DNA of 64,000 nucleotides from Gigantopelta aegis (GCF_016097555.1 NC_054702.1:89931298-89995297), one strand, 5' to 3'. Counted from the stretch's first letter, positions 37,538 through 48,855 are shown. Program-made: numbers and translations. Notes: generated by a model not told the origin, from the sequence alone.

Positions 37538-38315
37538 AGCCGCACACCCTAGTTCCATCCAGCGAAAATAAATTATAATTTGGTTAATCTACAAACCTGT
37601 AACACACTTAGATCACGTTTTTATCAAATGGAGTGAAAAAGCAGGTTTTATATCGATAAATACCATGGGAATCCCCATGTCCCAATTGCTTGAAATAATT
37701 TTGAAAGTTAGTATTCTGATGTCACCGGTAGAAGCACAACAATGACTACGTCACGACAAATTTCACAGACTTGGGGTGCGTTCGTTTCACCTCTTCCTGG
37801 ACATGTTCCAAATGCTCTGTCCTGGTTGTATCCCCTCTCCAGATATCGTAAGACTTAGCAAAATTATTGCTTTTAAGGGTTTGTAACGTTTTGTATTGAG
37901 ACACTTACTTGTCTGAACTTTATTGTTACTAAAAATGTTCACGAACTGTGAAGAAAAATCTCACAAATGAACAACAACAAATCGGATGTTGATTGCGCGA
38001 ACCGTGCATGAGAAAACAAACCGAACCAAAATGATAACGGTCACGTGATATACCAACGTCTGTGACATTAAAAATAGATTGGACGCTTGCTTAACGGTTT
38101 TTTCTCGACAACACGTTTTGTGAAAAAATGCAAAAAATGCATTTCGTGGTTTTACAAACATCAGGATTACCAAAAAGCACTTCAGGTGAATGGAAATGTG
38201 TATTCTAAATAATAAAATGTAAGTAAAGTGCAATTTTATTTGTGAAAAATGGGGTTTAATAGCGAAAAACAACGCCGTAATGGTTAACAAATAAACGTAA
38301 CTAGGGTGTGTCCCT
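37538..38315. mobile_element. 778-bp piggyBac-like non-autonomous element
   Basis: TIRs AGCCGCACACCCTAGTT and (inverse right end) AGGGACACACCCTAGTT are flanked by TTAA at 37534-37537 and 38316-38319. TTAA duplications are the piggyBac hallmark. No transposase frame; the 137-residue minus frame at 37961-38374 crosses the boundary and is not believable. Confidence 0.8.
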
Positions 38316-38819
38316 TTAAATGGTATGTATGACCTATTTTCGTGCAAGTAGATTAAATGTGAGGTGCCACACATTTTATTGGTGTACTGCCTGGGTGTGT
38401 TGATACACAGCTATATCAGTTTTATCAGTAAACGTTATTTCTCGTCGCCGGTTTAATCTGATTCGCGGTTTTAATTTGGTTCAATCACGGCTCAACTGAA
38501 ATTCTCATTTCTCGTTGCAAATCAAATTTGAATCTTGGATCAAAATCTTTTTAAACCAGGTTAAAGTTAAACCTCCAAATCTGGCGTTTACGGCCTTAAT
38601 CTATGAAAATAGGTTCGACTCAGTTAGTGATGATCTTGAAATCGTGCAACAAAAACGCCATATCGTTAACTTACTGCGTGTTTTAGGGTACAGTTTGACC
38701 CATTTGACGCATACAGGGAAGATACATTTTGGCAACGATTCCGTTTTCCAAAGAAAGGTGTGCATAATTTGGAAATTATGTTCTGCGATGAATTATAACT
38801 TACAAACAGAGGCCATAAC

Positions 38820-39085
38820 ATTACAGCTATCCAGCAAATACTTTTGACGTTGATGTATTTTGCAACAGGTTCATTTCAAATAATTTGTGCATATTTAACT
38901 TTAGTGAGTATAGCTAGTGTACACCGTGCAATATGGCGTACTACATTGGCTATTGCAGCACGACAAAGGCAATACATAAAATTTCCATCTGGTGATGAGA
39001 TAGATCGTACCAAACAATATTGTTCCATATACAGTGAATTCCCATGGGTTGTAAGTGCTATACACATATCATTTTATATCGGTGT
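38820..39085 (+). pseudogene. HARBI1-like (PIF/Harbinger) transposase remnant
   Basis: The plus frame reads IQQILLTLMYFATGSFQ, then RAIWRTTLAIAARQRQ, YIKFPSGDEIDRTKQ and FPWVVSAIHI. This follows the order of Harbinger nucleases (LQYYATGSFQ, FIKFP, FPNVIGAIDGTH). The first catalytic Asp expected in GAIDG is replaced (SAIHI) and similarity ends there, so this is a dead fragment. It may relate to the TAA-flanked MITEs here. Confidence 0.6.
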
Positions 39086-39810
39086 GGCATCATCGTTAAA
39101 GTTATTAGGTAATTGGTCATATACATCGCCTTTTCTTCGCCAGTTGGACTCCGTACTAGAGCTCAACCACCGGTGCGGATGGTTTCCAGTCTGACATTCG
39201 TTTTCATTTATTTTATTTTTTCTTCTTCCGTGTTTTGAGATTTTTCCTGCATGCCTTTAATTGTTTGGGAGTACGGGTCTAACCTAACATTTTTAGTGGC
39301 AAGGAATGCAATTATATATGTGTAATTACAAATATTACTGGTTAGATTTTTATAAAAGAAACAAAATGTAGAGAAATATTATTACGGAAAACAAAAGTCT
39401 ATTGTGCATTAACAGCTTCTCGCTTTAGTATCGTTGCGTATTAAATAGTCTTTAAGCAGAAAATGTACAAAGAAATTTTTAAAAAATATTTAACGCCGCA
39501 CAACACACTAACGGAAAACAAAACAAAACAAACACATTTTACTTATCAGCCTATGTTGAAACTACTTGTTAAACGAGTCATGTTTTATCTGTTTGTATGT
39601 CTAGATTGGCATATTGTATTGGAGCGAAAGCGGAGACGGGGTGGGGGCACGTTCCAATTTTTAAAAGGAAAAAGGTTTGATAAAAAAAGACATTATTGTA
39701 ATAAACATGTACGTATATTCGGAATGATCGTAAATGTATAATTGATTGTGATGCAGTTAGAGTGTAAAGAGTTGTGTCCCGTTAATCAAGTATTTTGGAT
39801 CACGCATAAA

Positions 39811-41312
39811 TATACTCTTCAAAAAAAGAAACGCAAAAGGGTACAAATGGGTTATAACTCCGATTTTATGTTTCCTACCGGTTCATGCTTTGTGAATATA
39901 AGGTCATTGCATGTCCCAAACACATTCCCACGGTTACATTCGATAAAACGCAGCTACTGTACAATAAAGTTCCAAAATGTGAATATTCGCAAAAACGCAG
40001 CCACGTGCAAACCATGTCACCACTGCAAGTGCGTTGTCTGCACGTGCAACATGAACACCGACAGTATAAAAGTGCAGGGTGTTCGCTTGCCTGGCCTCTG
40101 TATCTGGCCGACAGTTGACAATCCAGGACATGCCACGTCTCAGTGAACCGCAGAGAAACAATGCCATCGGCCGACTAGACGCAGGCGAATCCAGAACAGC
40201 CGTTGCCAGGGCATTCCATGTATCCCCAAGCACCATCTCCAGACTGTGGGACCGTTACCAGCAACATGGATCAACACGTGACCTCCCTAGATCCGGTCGA
40301 CCACGGGTCACTACCCCCGGGCAGGACCGCTACATCCGGGTACGCCACCTTCGGGAACGATTGACTACTGCCACCTCCACAGCCGCAGCAATACCAGGTT
40401 TGCGCAGGATATCCGACCAGACCGTACGGAACCGCCTACGCGAGGTAGGAATTCGTGCCAGACGTCCAGTTCGAGGTGTCATCTTAACACCACAACACCG
40501 TCGACTCCGACTGCAGTGGTGCCAGATTCATCGACAATGGCCTCAACTGCGATGGAGACAGGTGTGGTTCAGTGACGAGTCCCGATTTCTGCTCCGACGT
40601 CATGATGGAAGATGTCGCGTGTATAGGCGTCGTGGTGAACGTTATGCGGCAAACTGCGTGCAGGAAGTGGACAGATTCGGCGGGGGTAGTGTCATGGTGT
40701 GGGCAGCCATCTCACACACTGGCAGAACTGACCTGGTCCACGTGCAGGGCAACCTGAATGCACAGGGCTACATTGACCAGATCCTCCGGCCACACATCGT
40801 TCCAGTTATGGCCAACGCCAACGCAGTGTTCCAACATGACAACGCCAGGCCTCACACAGCACGTCTCACAACGGCTTTCCTACAGAACAACAACATTAAT
40901 GTCCTTCCTTGGCCATCGATATCACCGGATTTGAACCCAATTGAGCATCTATGGGACGAGTTGGACCGACGCCTCCGACAGCGACAACCACAGCCCCAGA
41001 CCCTGCCCGAGCTGGCAGCAGCCTTGCAGGCCGAGTGGGCCACCATCCCCCGGGACGTCATCCGTACTCTGGTTGCTTCAATGGGCAGGCGGTGCCAGGC
41101 AGTTGTCAACACACGCGGAGGCCACACCCGGTATTGACTCCAGATGACCTTGACCTTGGTGGTGTGTCCTATCACTTACTCACAATGGACTAGAGTGAAT
41201 TGTGAACAATCCTGCAACATTTGGTAATTATCGGACTCACCATTCAATAATTAAATCAATTCTCCAAATGTTACGACAATGTGGTTTTGCGTTTCTTCTT
41301 TTGAAGAGTATA
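39811..41312 (+). mobile_element. Tc1/mariner element Tc1-1, intact-looking
   Basis: TIRs start TACTCTTCAAAAAAAGAAAC at the left and end with the inverse GTTTCTTCTTTTGAAGAGTA at the right, one mismatch in about 26 bp. TA dinucleotides flank the element (39811-39812 and 41311-41312). Element length is 1498 bp and it carries a complete transposase. Confidence 0.93.
40130..41137 (+). CDS. Tc1-like transposase (335 aa), intact
   Basis: ATG at 40130 begins MPRLSEPQRNNAIGRLDAGE; upstream in-frame codons have no ATG, and this start places the paired-like HTH at its usual N-terminal site. HTH: TAVARAFHVSPSTISRLWDR. A GRPR linker motif (SGRPRVTT) follows, then a second HTH region. Catalytic residues: D in FSDESRF, D in VFQHDNARPHTA and E in SPDLNPIEHLWDE. 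Spacing between the last two is 34 residues (DD34E). GGGSVMVWAAI is present. Length is normal for Tc1 and no stop or frameshift is seen, so it could be active. It is far GC-richer than the flanks. Confidence 0.93.
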   Translation: MPRLSEPQRNNAIGRLDAGESRTAVARAFHVSPSTISRLWDRYQQHGSTRDLPRSGRPRVTTPGQDRYIRVRHLRERLTTATSTAAAIPGLRRISDQTVRNRLREVGIRARRPVRGVILTPQHRRLRLQWCQIHRQWPQLRWRQVWFSDESRFLLRRHDGRCRVYRRRGERYAANCVQEVDRFGGGSVMVWAAISHTGRTDLVHVQGNLNAQGYIDQILRPHIVPVMANANAVFQHDNARPHTARLTTAFLQNNNINVLPWPSISPDLNPIEHLWDELDRRLRQRQPQPQTLPELAAALQAEWATIPRDVIRTLVASMGRRCQAVVNTRGGHTRY

Positions 41313-41652
41313 TTATATACATTTATACTTCTTTTCTTTTTTTACTATCAGATTGTTCTGTTGGTGTGAGGGTTTTTTGTGGGGGTTTTACTGTCAAACA
41401 GTAATGCATGCAAGTATGTCAAAAATACTTTGAAGTAGGCCTACATCGAAATCTCAGCTGAAAACTGTTACTATTCTGTGTCGGAGAATGCTTACAGATG
41501 ATATATTACATGTATTTAAGAGATAGGTCTTTTAGGACTTTTCCTAACTGTTCAGCTTTGACGTGCTGGTTAAGAGTGTATACCACCATTAATTACTGCG
41601 TGCAGTTCAACACATTTTCTATGTCAGAATATATTATGTGAAAAATACATTT

Positions 41653-41890
41653 CATTTCATTTCAACTTAGTTTCGTGCTTATATCCAATTACGGTTCAAG
41701 CACGCTGTCCTGGGCTGAGTATCCAGGACGGGGGGCTAATTGTTAGTGGTTAGTGAGAGAAAAGAGGGTGTAGTGGGCTTACTCATCGAGTCGTTAAACT
41801 CGCTCTGGGTGGGAGCCGATGCCGTGCTGCGAACCCAGTACCTACCAGCCTTATGTCTGATGGCTTAACCACGACACGACCGATGCCGGT
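41653..41890 (-). repeat. SINE-2, near full length, minus strand
   Basis: Begins with the inverse tail CATTTCATTTCATTTCAAC, GTGCTTATATCCAATTACGG, body and the inverse tRNA-like head GCTTAACCACGACACGACCG. Flanked by AAAAATACA-type repeats (41642 and 41891), a likely target duplication. Confidence 0.9.
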
Positions 41891-41977
41891 GAAAAATACA
41901 ACAATATCGAGAGCGTCGTGTGACAACAGTTACTAGTTTTAGTACTCTCCCTTGATATCTAGGTTCATAAACTTTAA

Positions 41978-42737
41978 AGCAGCCCATACACGATTAATTA
42001 AATTGACAATAATATTGATGAATATTTATTGGTCACCAACGACACAATTATTTATACAATATTTTAAGTAATTTGTTATCTAGCCATTGCTCTAAGCTTT
42101 TGATAAGCGAAAACATAAAAAAAAGAAAACCATGGTCCAAACAATGGTTAGTGCAGAAAAAAAAGTTTGGCCATGTTGAACTGCTAAAGGAACTTAGAAC
42201 AAATTTTCTTCGTATGGATGAAATAGCAAATCATTATTAAATAATATAATTAGCATTTTATTCATAAAATACTAATTTGTCTAATTTTGCATTAATGATG
42301 ACATCAATAGGTAAATATGAGAAAATGCTTTTGAAAAAGAAATGCTAGTAAATATTGCAAAAAAACATAATTCAAAGTTAATATATATTTTAATAAAAAA
42401 TAAAAGAAACAAAGCAGACAGTGGATTGATATTTTTATTAGTGTTATATTTATAGAGAAGAAGAAATTTGCTCTCATCTTCTTTTTCCTGCCTGGACATG
42501 TTTATCCTGAGATAAATGGCTTCAGAAAGAAATAGTGTGCAATAATTTGACAAAGTGCCATCAACGACACAATAGTATTGAGAAACCTTCAATAAATATC
42601 TACCGATGTTTGATTATGTCAATATATTGTGTCAATCAAAACCTTGCTTCAATATCACACACTAATGATCAATAATATTGTCAGTTTTTATAATTGACAA
42701 TATTATTGTCAATAAAATTGGTCGTGTATGGGCTGCT
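41978..42737. mobile_element. 760-bp TIR element with TAA (or TTAA) flanks
   Basis: Ends AGCAGCCCATACACGA and its exact inverse, with similarity continuing into TTGACAATAATATTG on both sides (about 40 bp imperfect TIR). TAA lies on both sides (41975-41977 and 42738-42740). PIF/Harbinger is the simplest reading; the sequence also allows a TTAA, piggyBac-like, reading with one base offset. No coding capacity. Confidence 0.8.
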
Positions 42738-42747
42738 TAACGAGACT

Positions 42748-42793
42748 GAATGAATGAATGAATGAATGAATGTTTAACGACACCCCAGCACGA
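42748..42793 (-). repeat. ATTC-tailed SINE end, minus strand
   Basis: (TGAA)n followed by TGTTTAACGACACCCCAGCA, the inverse of the tail seen at 18222. Confidence 0.7.
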
Positions 42794-42810
42794 AAAACAA
42801 ACTTACGAGA

Positions 42811-43115
42811 CAGGCGCGGAGGTGGCAGCTGCTCCCCTAGTGCTGGAGCAAATCCTCACATTCGGGCATAAACGATAGAGATATTCGGACAAAACGTGCT
42901 AACCTGAATTCTTTTTAACATGTACTAGTATTTCTATCATTCTACCGGATAATCCAAGTAAAAATGCGTTGTGATTCGTTTGCAACCGTGTATAGCTGTT
43001 TGACAGTAATAATGCTAAAGTGAAAAATGTTGTTATGCAGATTAAGGCATTTTCGTTTAATTCGGGCAAATACCAGACTGCTCTCCTACAAAAATGGGAG
43101 CCCATACGTTTATAC
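42811..43115 (+). repeat. repeat R, copy 2
   Basis: CCCCTAGTGCTGGAGCAAA, GATAGAGATATTCGGACAAA, TTTGCAACCGTGTATAGCTG and TTTTCGTTTAATTCGGGCAA are landmarks shared with 44112-44438 and, inverted, with 44590-44925 and 31285-31503. Confidence 0.85.
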
Positions 43116-43867
43116 TTGTAATCATCCTCGGTGCATTGGCTTTAAAGCGACTATTGTCATAATGCGTTTTGGATCGTCCTATTGTTTGTAATATCTCAAA
43201 CTTAATTATATTTCCAAATACGTATGTTTTTCGTAAGTACGAAATTACTGGGAGTTAAAATACAGTTTGGGATACCACAAACATTATGACCACCGAAAAT
43301 GTGGTGTATACACAAGCACTTTTTGTTGGCGGGGATGGGGAGGAGAAAACTAGAGTGGTCAGTTATTAAATGGGAGGTCTTATATGAAAAGAGTCTTTTA
43401 GTTGAAAAAAAGCTGGAAGGTTCTGGAAGCACAAATAACTGATGAATATACGTAAAACAGTGAACATACATTTTATCAGATACAAGCACCAAATTGAATT
43501 AGAATGAATGATTCTTCGCAACAGAATTCGACATCGAATTGCATTCAACAGTTACTGGCTCTAGTTCGCGAGGTAATGTATCTTTTCTGTGTGGGATAAA
43601 ATAATATCAGACTCACATAAGACATAATAAACTACCTTGTAAAAATTGGATACATGTTATAAATGACCGATTTTTCAAACCCTGTTACACCCACAGGCAT
43701 ACACACAGCGAAAATGTAAACAAAAAGGTCCGTTAGGTTCATATTCGAACCCCAAACCGATCCAGGTTCAGACTACGATATGCACCTGCGCGCGCACATA
43801 AAATGTTAACCACAAAATTATCCTATAAATGTCCTCAAGACTGTGATGGGTGACAATCTTGAGTGTT
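43116..43867. other. intergenic, no supported gene
   Basis: Short minus-strand frames at 43202-43548 show no family similarity; I see no repeat match. Confidence 0.4.
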
Positions 43868-44096
43868 ATGCTAGGTTCAGACTGTCAACTGTCACGACGA
43901 AGTTGGCCAACTCAACGGTTGCGTTGTAATTTCTCCAACTCCCGACTTACGACGGGTGCGCTCATATTAACAATTAATGGACGAATTGGAGTTGTAAGAG
44001 CGCTCAGACTAGCAACCGAACACTCGTAGAAGTCGTGACAGTAGAAAGTTGTCCAACTTTGTGTTGGGAGTTGGTAGTTCTATCCTAGCATTAGGC
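43868..44096. mobile_element. MITE with TGCTAGG termini, copy 1
   Basis: Begins ATGCTAGGTTCAGACTG and ends TCCTAGCATTA; interior GTTGGCCAACTC, TTGGAGTTG and AAGTTGTCCAACTT are locally palindromic. A shorter relative lies at 54460-54565. Confidence 0.55.
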
Positions 44097-44111
44097 TACC
44101 TAATTTTAGAG

Positions 44112-44438
44112 GCATAAGTGTACGAGACAGGGGGCAGGGGAGCAACTGACCCTAGTGCTGGAGCAAAACGTCAAATTCGGGCAAAAATGATAGAGATATT
44201 CGGGCAAAATGTGCAAATCTGGGAGCATTTTACCATTTATTTCCATCATTCTACCCGCAAAATTAGTAATCAATATAAAAATGCGTAGTGATTCCTTTGC
44301 AACACTATATAGCTGTTTAGTAGTAATGCTAATATGAATAAATGTTGTTATCCAGATAAGGGCATTTTCGTTTAATTCGGGCAAAAAACAGCCTCCCCCA
44401 CTCCCTTTACAAAATCGGAGCCCGTACGCCTATGGGCG
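44112..44438 (+). repeat. repeat R, copy 3
   Basis: From GCATAAGTGTACGAGACAGG to GGAGCCCGTACGCCTATGGG. The ends are imperfectly inverted (CATA-GCGTACG type), which suggests a MITE-like element of about 325 bp. Confidence 0.85.
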
Positions 44439-44589
44439 TGCTAGGATTTGGGGGTTTTCAACTGTACACTCAAGCTACAGAGAACAGAAGTGTTTCACAG
44501 AGAACTGTGCAGACGCGTTGTCAAAGCGAATTTTCATTTTAAATATAGTTTACCTAGAATCTTCGCTCACCACAGTCAAGACCCCTGCA

Positions 44590-44925
44590 CATAGGCGAAC
44601 AGGCTCCTATTTTTGCATGGGTTGCTGGTTTTTGCCTGAAACTAACGGAAATGCCCGAATCTGGATAACAACTATTTTTTGCTCATATATTAGCATTAGG
44701 GGCCTACTGCCAAACAACTACTTATATAGGGTTGCAAACGAATCTCCAGGTATTTCTACATGGATTGCAACTAATTTTACGGATAGAATGATAGAAATAC
44801 ATGGTAAAAAGGCCGAATATCTCTATTATTTTTACCCGAATTTGAGGATGTGCTCCAGAATTGCGGTAGATGCCCTCCCTCTGCCCCCACCCTCGTCTTG
44901 TTTGCTTATGCCCCTGTATAAACCC
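44590..44925 (-). repeat. repeat R, copy 4 (minus strand)
   Basis: CATAGGCGAACAGGCTCC through GGGTTGCAAACGAATC and ATAGAATGATAGAAATACAT to TTGCTTATGCCCC is the inverse of copy 3. The 208-residue frame through it (44518-45144) is not believed to be coding. Confidence 0.8.
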
Positions 44926-45603
44926 CTGCGCGCGCGCCTCAGAGCTAGTGCACGCACACGGTGTACTACAGCGTCAACACGAATCCGCGGCCGAATCCTT
45001 GACAACCTGAATACGAATTTGTATGAAATTCCGAAAAATGTCACTGACCGTACATGGGCAAATAAAATTATAATTATCTCAATAGGTAGGGCCTACTGCC
45101 CAGTCCAAAAAAGGAAGAATATATATTATATGCATTTAATATAATAAAAAGGTGTACCATCGACTTAATCATTTGCATTTTGTAAAATGTCCATTATTAG
45201 GCCCCTATGTTCTAGAATAAAACAGTTAAATGCACAATATTATTAAAATAGTTTACACAGATAACAATAGGATAGATTGATTATTACAAAGAAGATTTAT
45301 CAATATCTCATGCATATACATGAATCTAATTACGGCCACATCTGGAACTTTTTTCATCGCTTCATGTGTAATCCATACAATAGTGTGGTTTATCTGGCTC
45401 GACACAACTATTACCATCAAGGAAGAAAAAGCTAGCAACACAGTTAAAATATTTTTTATTACGAAATTTCAAATAGAAAATAAAAGCGTTTTCACAACTT
45501 ATATATATATTTTTTAAATGACAAGTTATTTGAAAACAGTTATTGCCATCTAAAAGACATCGTCAACGATTTTGTTATCAATGAAACAGATTGAGTAAAG
45601 CCA

Positions 45604-45655
45604 CCATATTTGGCCTTGGAAACCATATATGGCCGCCCCATTCTACCATAAATGG
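45604..45655 (+). promoter_or_regulatory. cluster of three consensus CArG boxes upstream of SRF
   Basis: CCATATTTGG (45604-45613), CCATATATGG (45623-45632) and CCATAAATGG (45646-45655) each fit CC(A/T)6GG exactly. Their starts are 19 and 23 bp apart, and the cluster lies 284 bp before the SRF ATG. CArG boxes are the binding site of SRF itself, so autoregulation is likely, as known for vertebrate SRF. Confidence 0.85.
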
Positions 45656-45800
45656 CGTGCATCCACAAGCACACTATTTAAAGTATTTATACGCATTGTT
45701 TAATATAGTGTTAAAACATGTTTAATAAATACATATAATTTAATGCTTGCAATTCTATTAATTATTTATATATTATGAGTATTTTTAAGGTTTAACGGTT

Positions 45801-45807
45801 TATATAG
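45801..45807 (+). promoter_or_regulatory. TATA-like core promoter motif of SRF
   Basis: TATATAG lies about 135 bp before the SRF ATG and about 150 bp after the CArG cluster. A transcription start near 45830 would fit. Supported only by position and motif. Confidence 0.4.
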
Positions 45808-45938
45808 CTATCTGCCTTGCTTAGACCTATTTCTTAGCGCGGACGGATAAAAGTAGCACTCAGACAGCATTCCGTTTATGGCGATACAACAAACAAGGTA
45901 GTAGGAAGTAGAGAAATTATTCCTTTGGAGACAACACG

Positions 45939-47637
45939 ATGCAGAACGTATCTCTAACGAGCTCACAGAGTGCCGGTGGAGGTCATATAGCGGGTTTGAA
46001 TGGTAGTCATAACCAGCCACAATTTCCTGTCACGCCAGGCGGAAATAAGTTTATTTTGGAGCAAGTTGACCCCACAAAACTGGAAGATGATGATTCCGAT
46101 TCGGATATTGGGGATGTTCAACAAATGCATCTTCTGCAACAGGAATTGCCGAATGTTGGACTGTCCGGTCCGAAACCCGGGAAAAAGACGAAAGGGAGGG
46201 TGAAGATAAAAATGGAATTTATTGAAAATAAATTGAGAAGATACACAACTTTTAGCAAAAGAAAAACCGGGATTATGAAGAAGGTAATTTTTCTTTAGAA
46301 GTTAAAAATAAGTTGATTGAAGTTTAATTAGGCCTATATAATTTTAATTATAATTATTAACATTACAGTAAAGTTTACTAATTATTACTGTTTATATTCC
46401 AAACAAAATAACTTGACTAAAGCTGGTAGCCGTGCACGTGTAGGAGGCTTATAAATGGGAGGGGGCAGTCAGTCTGCTACCGACCTGCCCTGGTCAAGCT
46501 GCTGGTGCTTGCTTGCACCTGCAAACATGGGCCGTCCCTCCTCCTCCAACCCACCCAAAACCATTTTCCTGTCCTGGATGGAGGAGTCTGCTTAGGTTGA
46601 CAGCTGCACCCATGTCAGGCGTGCACTAGAACAGCTTGCTCTGAATGTGCACGTTAAACCCTATGACCTGACCTGCAGTTAGTCCCATAATATGTCAAAT
46701 TAATCAGGGTTTCTAGATTTGGTAGCCCCACTCCCATGGCTAGTGATATTCAATGTTGGGCTAGTAAATAACTACTATTACCATGCCCGATGGCTAGTGA
46801 ATTTTTGGGGGGTGAAATGTTGCAGTTAAGTCTATTTTGTAAATATGAATATCCTGCCCCCACCCCAGCCTCCAGTGTTAGTGGTTTTAAGCTCTATCTC
46901 ATATTAGGTGACATCTGATCATTACTAGTATTTAGCAAAATTGTATTAACTTAAAATAAAGTAGGGCTAGTGAATTTTTATTAGTGGCTACTATTTTCTT
47001 TTTAATCACTGATCCCATGGCTAGTGGATTTTATAAAAATTCTAGAATCTCTGAATTAATTTTATGAAAGATTTATGGTACAAGGGGCAGCAAAACAGAA
47101 TCTGGTTATTCTCAAGTCTAGTTCAATACATCAGCTGTCAATTGAGTTGTATGTTATGTTAGTCCAATACAAGTTGAATGGATCCAAACAATATGGTCAG
47201 TGGTGGTCAAGTAGCCAAGTCAGTTTAAACCAACATTCAAGGGATTTTTTTGTTGTTATGTAGTTTTCTCCAATTTGTGACGTTTATTATATAATCCGAC
47301 AAAATATTCATCCCACCCAGAGCTAGCCCTGTTTGTTAGTATTTTATTTTAAATACCATTATTATTTTTGTAGGCTTATGAATTGTCAACGTTGACAGGA
47401 ACCCAGGTTATGCTGCTTGTGGCAAGTGAAACTGGTCATGTGTACACTTTTGCAACTCGTAAGCTGCAGCCTATGATCACAAGTGAGAGTGGTAAAGCTC
47501 TGATACAGACATGCCTCAACTCTCCTGACCCCCCTCCCATTGCCCCAGGGCAACAGCAAGCCATGGAACAACGGATGAACCCATCTGGTTTTGAAGAGAC
47601 TGAGCTGACATGTGCTGTTAGTGAGGAAGAAAGCAAG
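45939..47637 (+). CDS. SRF: serum response factor, first two coding exons (3' part not seen)
   Basis: Exon 1 is 45939-46283 (115 codons) and exon 2 is 47374-47637 (88 codons), phase 0 junction, GT-AG. Residues 1-80 are a variable leader with an acidic DDDSDSDIGD stretch. The MADS box starts near residue 86 with GRVKIKMEFIENKLRRYTTF, SKRKTGIMKK at the exon end, then AYELSTLTGTQVMLLVASET, GHVYTFATRKLQPMITSESG and KALIQTCLNSPDPP. The SRF-type extension that contacts ternary-complex factors follows, then NPSGFEETELT. SRF is a nuclear homodimeric activator of CArG-box genes (cytoskeleton, muscle, growth response). Splitting the MADS box after KK matches the known vertebrate exon border. The transactivation exons are not found in the 16 kb downstream. 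Confidence 0.96.
46705..47053. mobile_element. 349-bp hAT-like element in SRF intron 1
   Basis: Ends CAGGGTTTCTAGA and (inverse) CAGAGATTCTAGA, with a 7-bp direct repeat AATTAAT at 46698-46704 and 47054-47060. The sub-terminal CCCATGGCTAGTG is also inverted at the far end. No transposase frame. Confidence 0.78.
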
Positions 47638-48344
47638 GTAAGATTCATGAAAAAAGTTCTCGGAAGGAATGATGGGTTAAAATCCATACCCTCAAATATT
47701 CTGAAGGTAGACAAGTTAAAAAGTAGTTTTAAATGGTCCTATTTAGTTTACAAAGAGAGTGTGAAGCATAAGCATCTGAAGATGGCAGCAACTTGGAGGG
47801 CCCACTTATTACATGTGAGTGCATATTGTGTGCCCCCCCCCCCCAGGTTCCAACGCCTATGTGATGTACTTGTAACAGTATGTTCTTTTTTAATCCCAAT
47901 TTTGGACTAAACATTCCAAATCTGAATGTAGATATTACTTTTGTTTATTATTATATACAGATATATTTTGAAATCGATATATAATACTTAAAAAACATAC
48001 CTTCCCTCATCCATAACACTTCATAATGCAAAATAGATATATTAATTTGAATAAACAAGTCCATGTATATGTATAGTATTACTCTTTTAAAATTTGGTTC
48101 AATATGATGAAAATTCCCTCTTCAGTTTTGTGAAACGACACAAAAATTCCCAAAGTCAAAGCCATGGATGTCAAGTCAAATTTTAGAAATAAAACCCTGG
48201 GCACGTTTTAATATCAGAAATTAGGACACCAAGGCAAACGTTTCCTTCAATACAGCAGTATTTACAATTAAATGATTTCATGCTGGTGAATGCCTTTCAT
48301 CATATTATGGTAATACCAATATTCCTTTCCTTTTAACTTATTTT
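47638..48344. other. SRF intron 2, proximal part
   Basis: Starts with GTAAGA. Holds a poly-C run near 47830-47844 beside CAACGCCTATGTGA, otherwise no repeat or exon that I can support. Confidence 0.5.
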
Positions 48345-48855
48345 TTGTGCTTATATCCAATTAAGGTTCAAGCATGCTGTCCTGGGCACACACCTCAGCT
48401 ATCTGGGCTGTCTGTTCAAAATATGGTTAAGGACCACACATATATTCAGAGAGGAAACCCACTGTCACCACTTCATGGGCTACTCTATTCGATTAGCAGC
48501 AAGGGATCTTTTATATGTACCATCATACAGACAGGGTAGTACATACCACAGCCTTTGATATACCAGTCGTGGTCAACTGGCTGGAACGAGAAATAGCCCA
48601 ATGGGCCCACCGACAGAGATCGATCACACACCAACCATGCATCAAGCGAGTGCTGTACCACATGTCCTATCTGGGCTGTCTGTCCAGGACAGTGGGTTAG
48701 TTGTTAGTGGTCACTGAGAGAGAAGAGGGTGTAGTGGCCTTACACCTACTCACTGAGTCGTTAACTTGCTCTGAGTGGGAGCCGGTGCCGTTCTGCGAAC
48801 CCTGTACCTGCCAGCCTTATGTCCAGTGACTTGACCACAACACCATCGAGGCCGG
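48345..48855 (-). repeat. SINE-2 interrupted by a SINE-1 (minus strand)
   Basis: SINE-2 runs from the inverse tail GTGCTTATATCCAATTAAGG to CTATCTGGGCTGTCTGT (48399-48415), stops, then resumes with the same 17 bp at 48667-48683. It continues through GAGAGAGAAGAGGGTGTAGT to the inverse head near 48855. The 17-bp direct repeat is the target duplication of the inserted SINE-1. Confidence 0.93.
48416..48666 (-). repeat. SINE-1 nested in SINE-2
   Basis: Body landmarks CGATTAGCAGCAAGGGATCT, ACCACAGCCTTTGATATACC, AACGAGAAATAGCCCAATGG and a short head near 48620-48660. Flanked by a perfect 17-bp duplication of SINE-2 sequence. Confidence 0.93.

Noticed and set aside
37961-38374. 137-residue minus-strand frame
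   Set aside because: It crosses the boundary of the piggyBac-like element and reads its TIR as protein.
44518-45144. 208-residue frame before SRF
   Set aside because: It runs through an inverted copy of repeat R and has no recognisable domain.
47641-47910. Continuation of the SRF reading frame beyond 47637
   Set aside because: A GTAAGA donor follows the conserved FEETELT region and the residues beyond have no SRF similarity.
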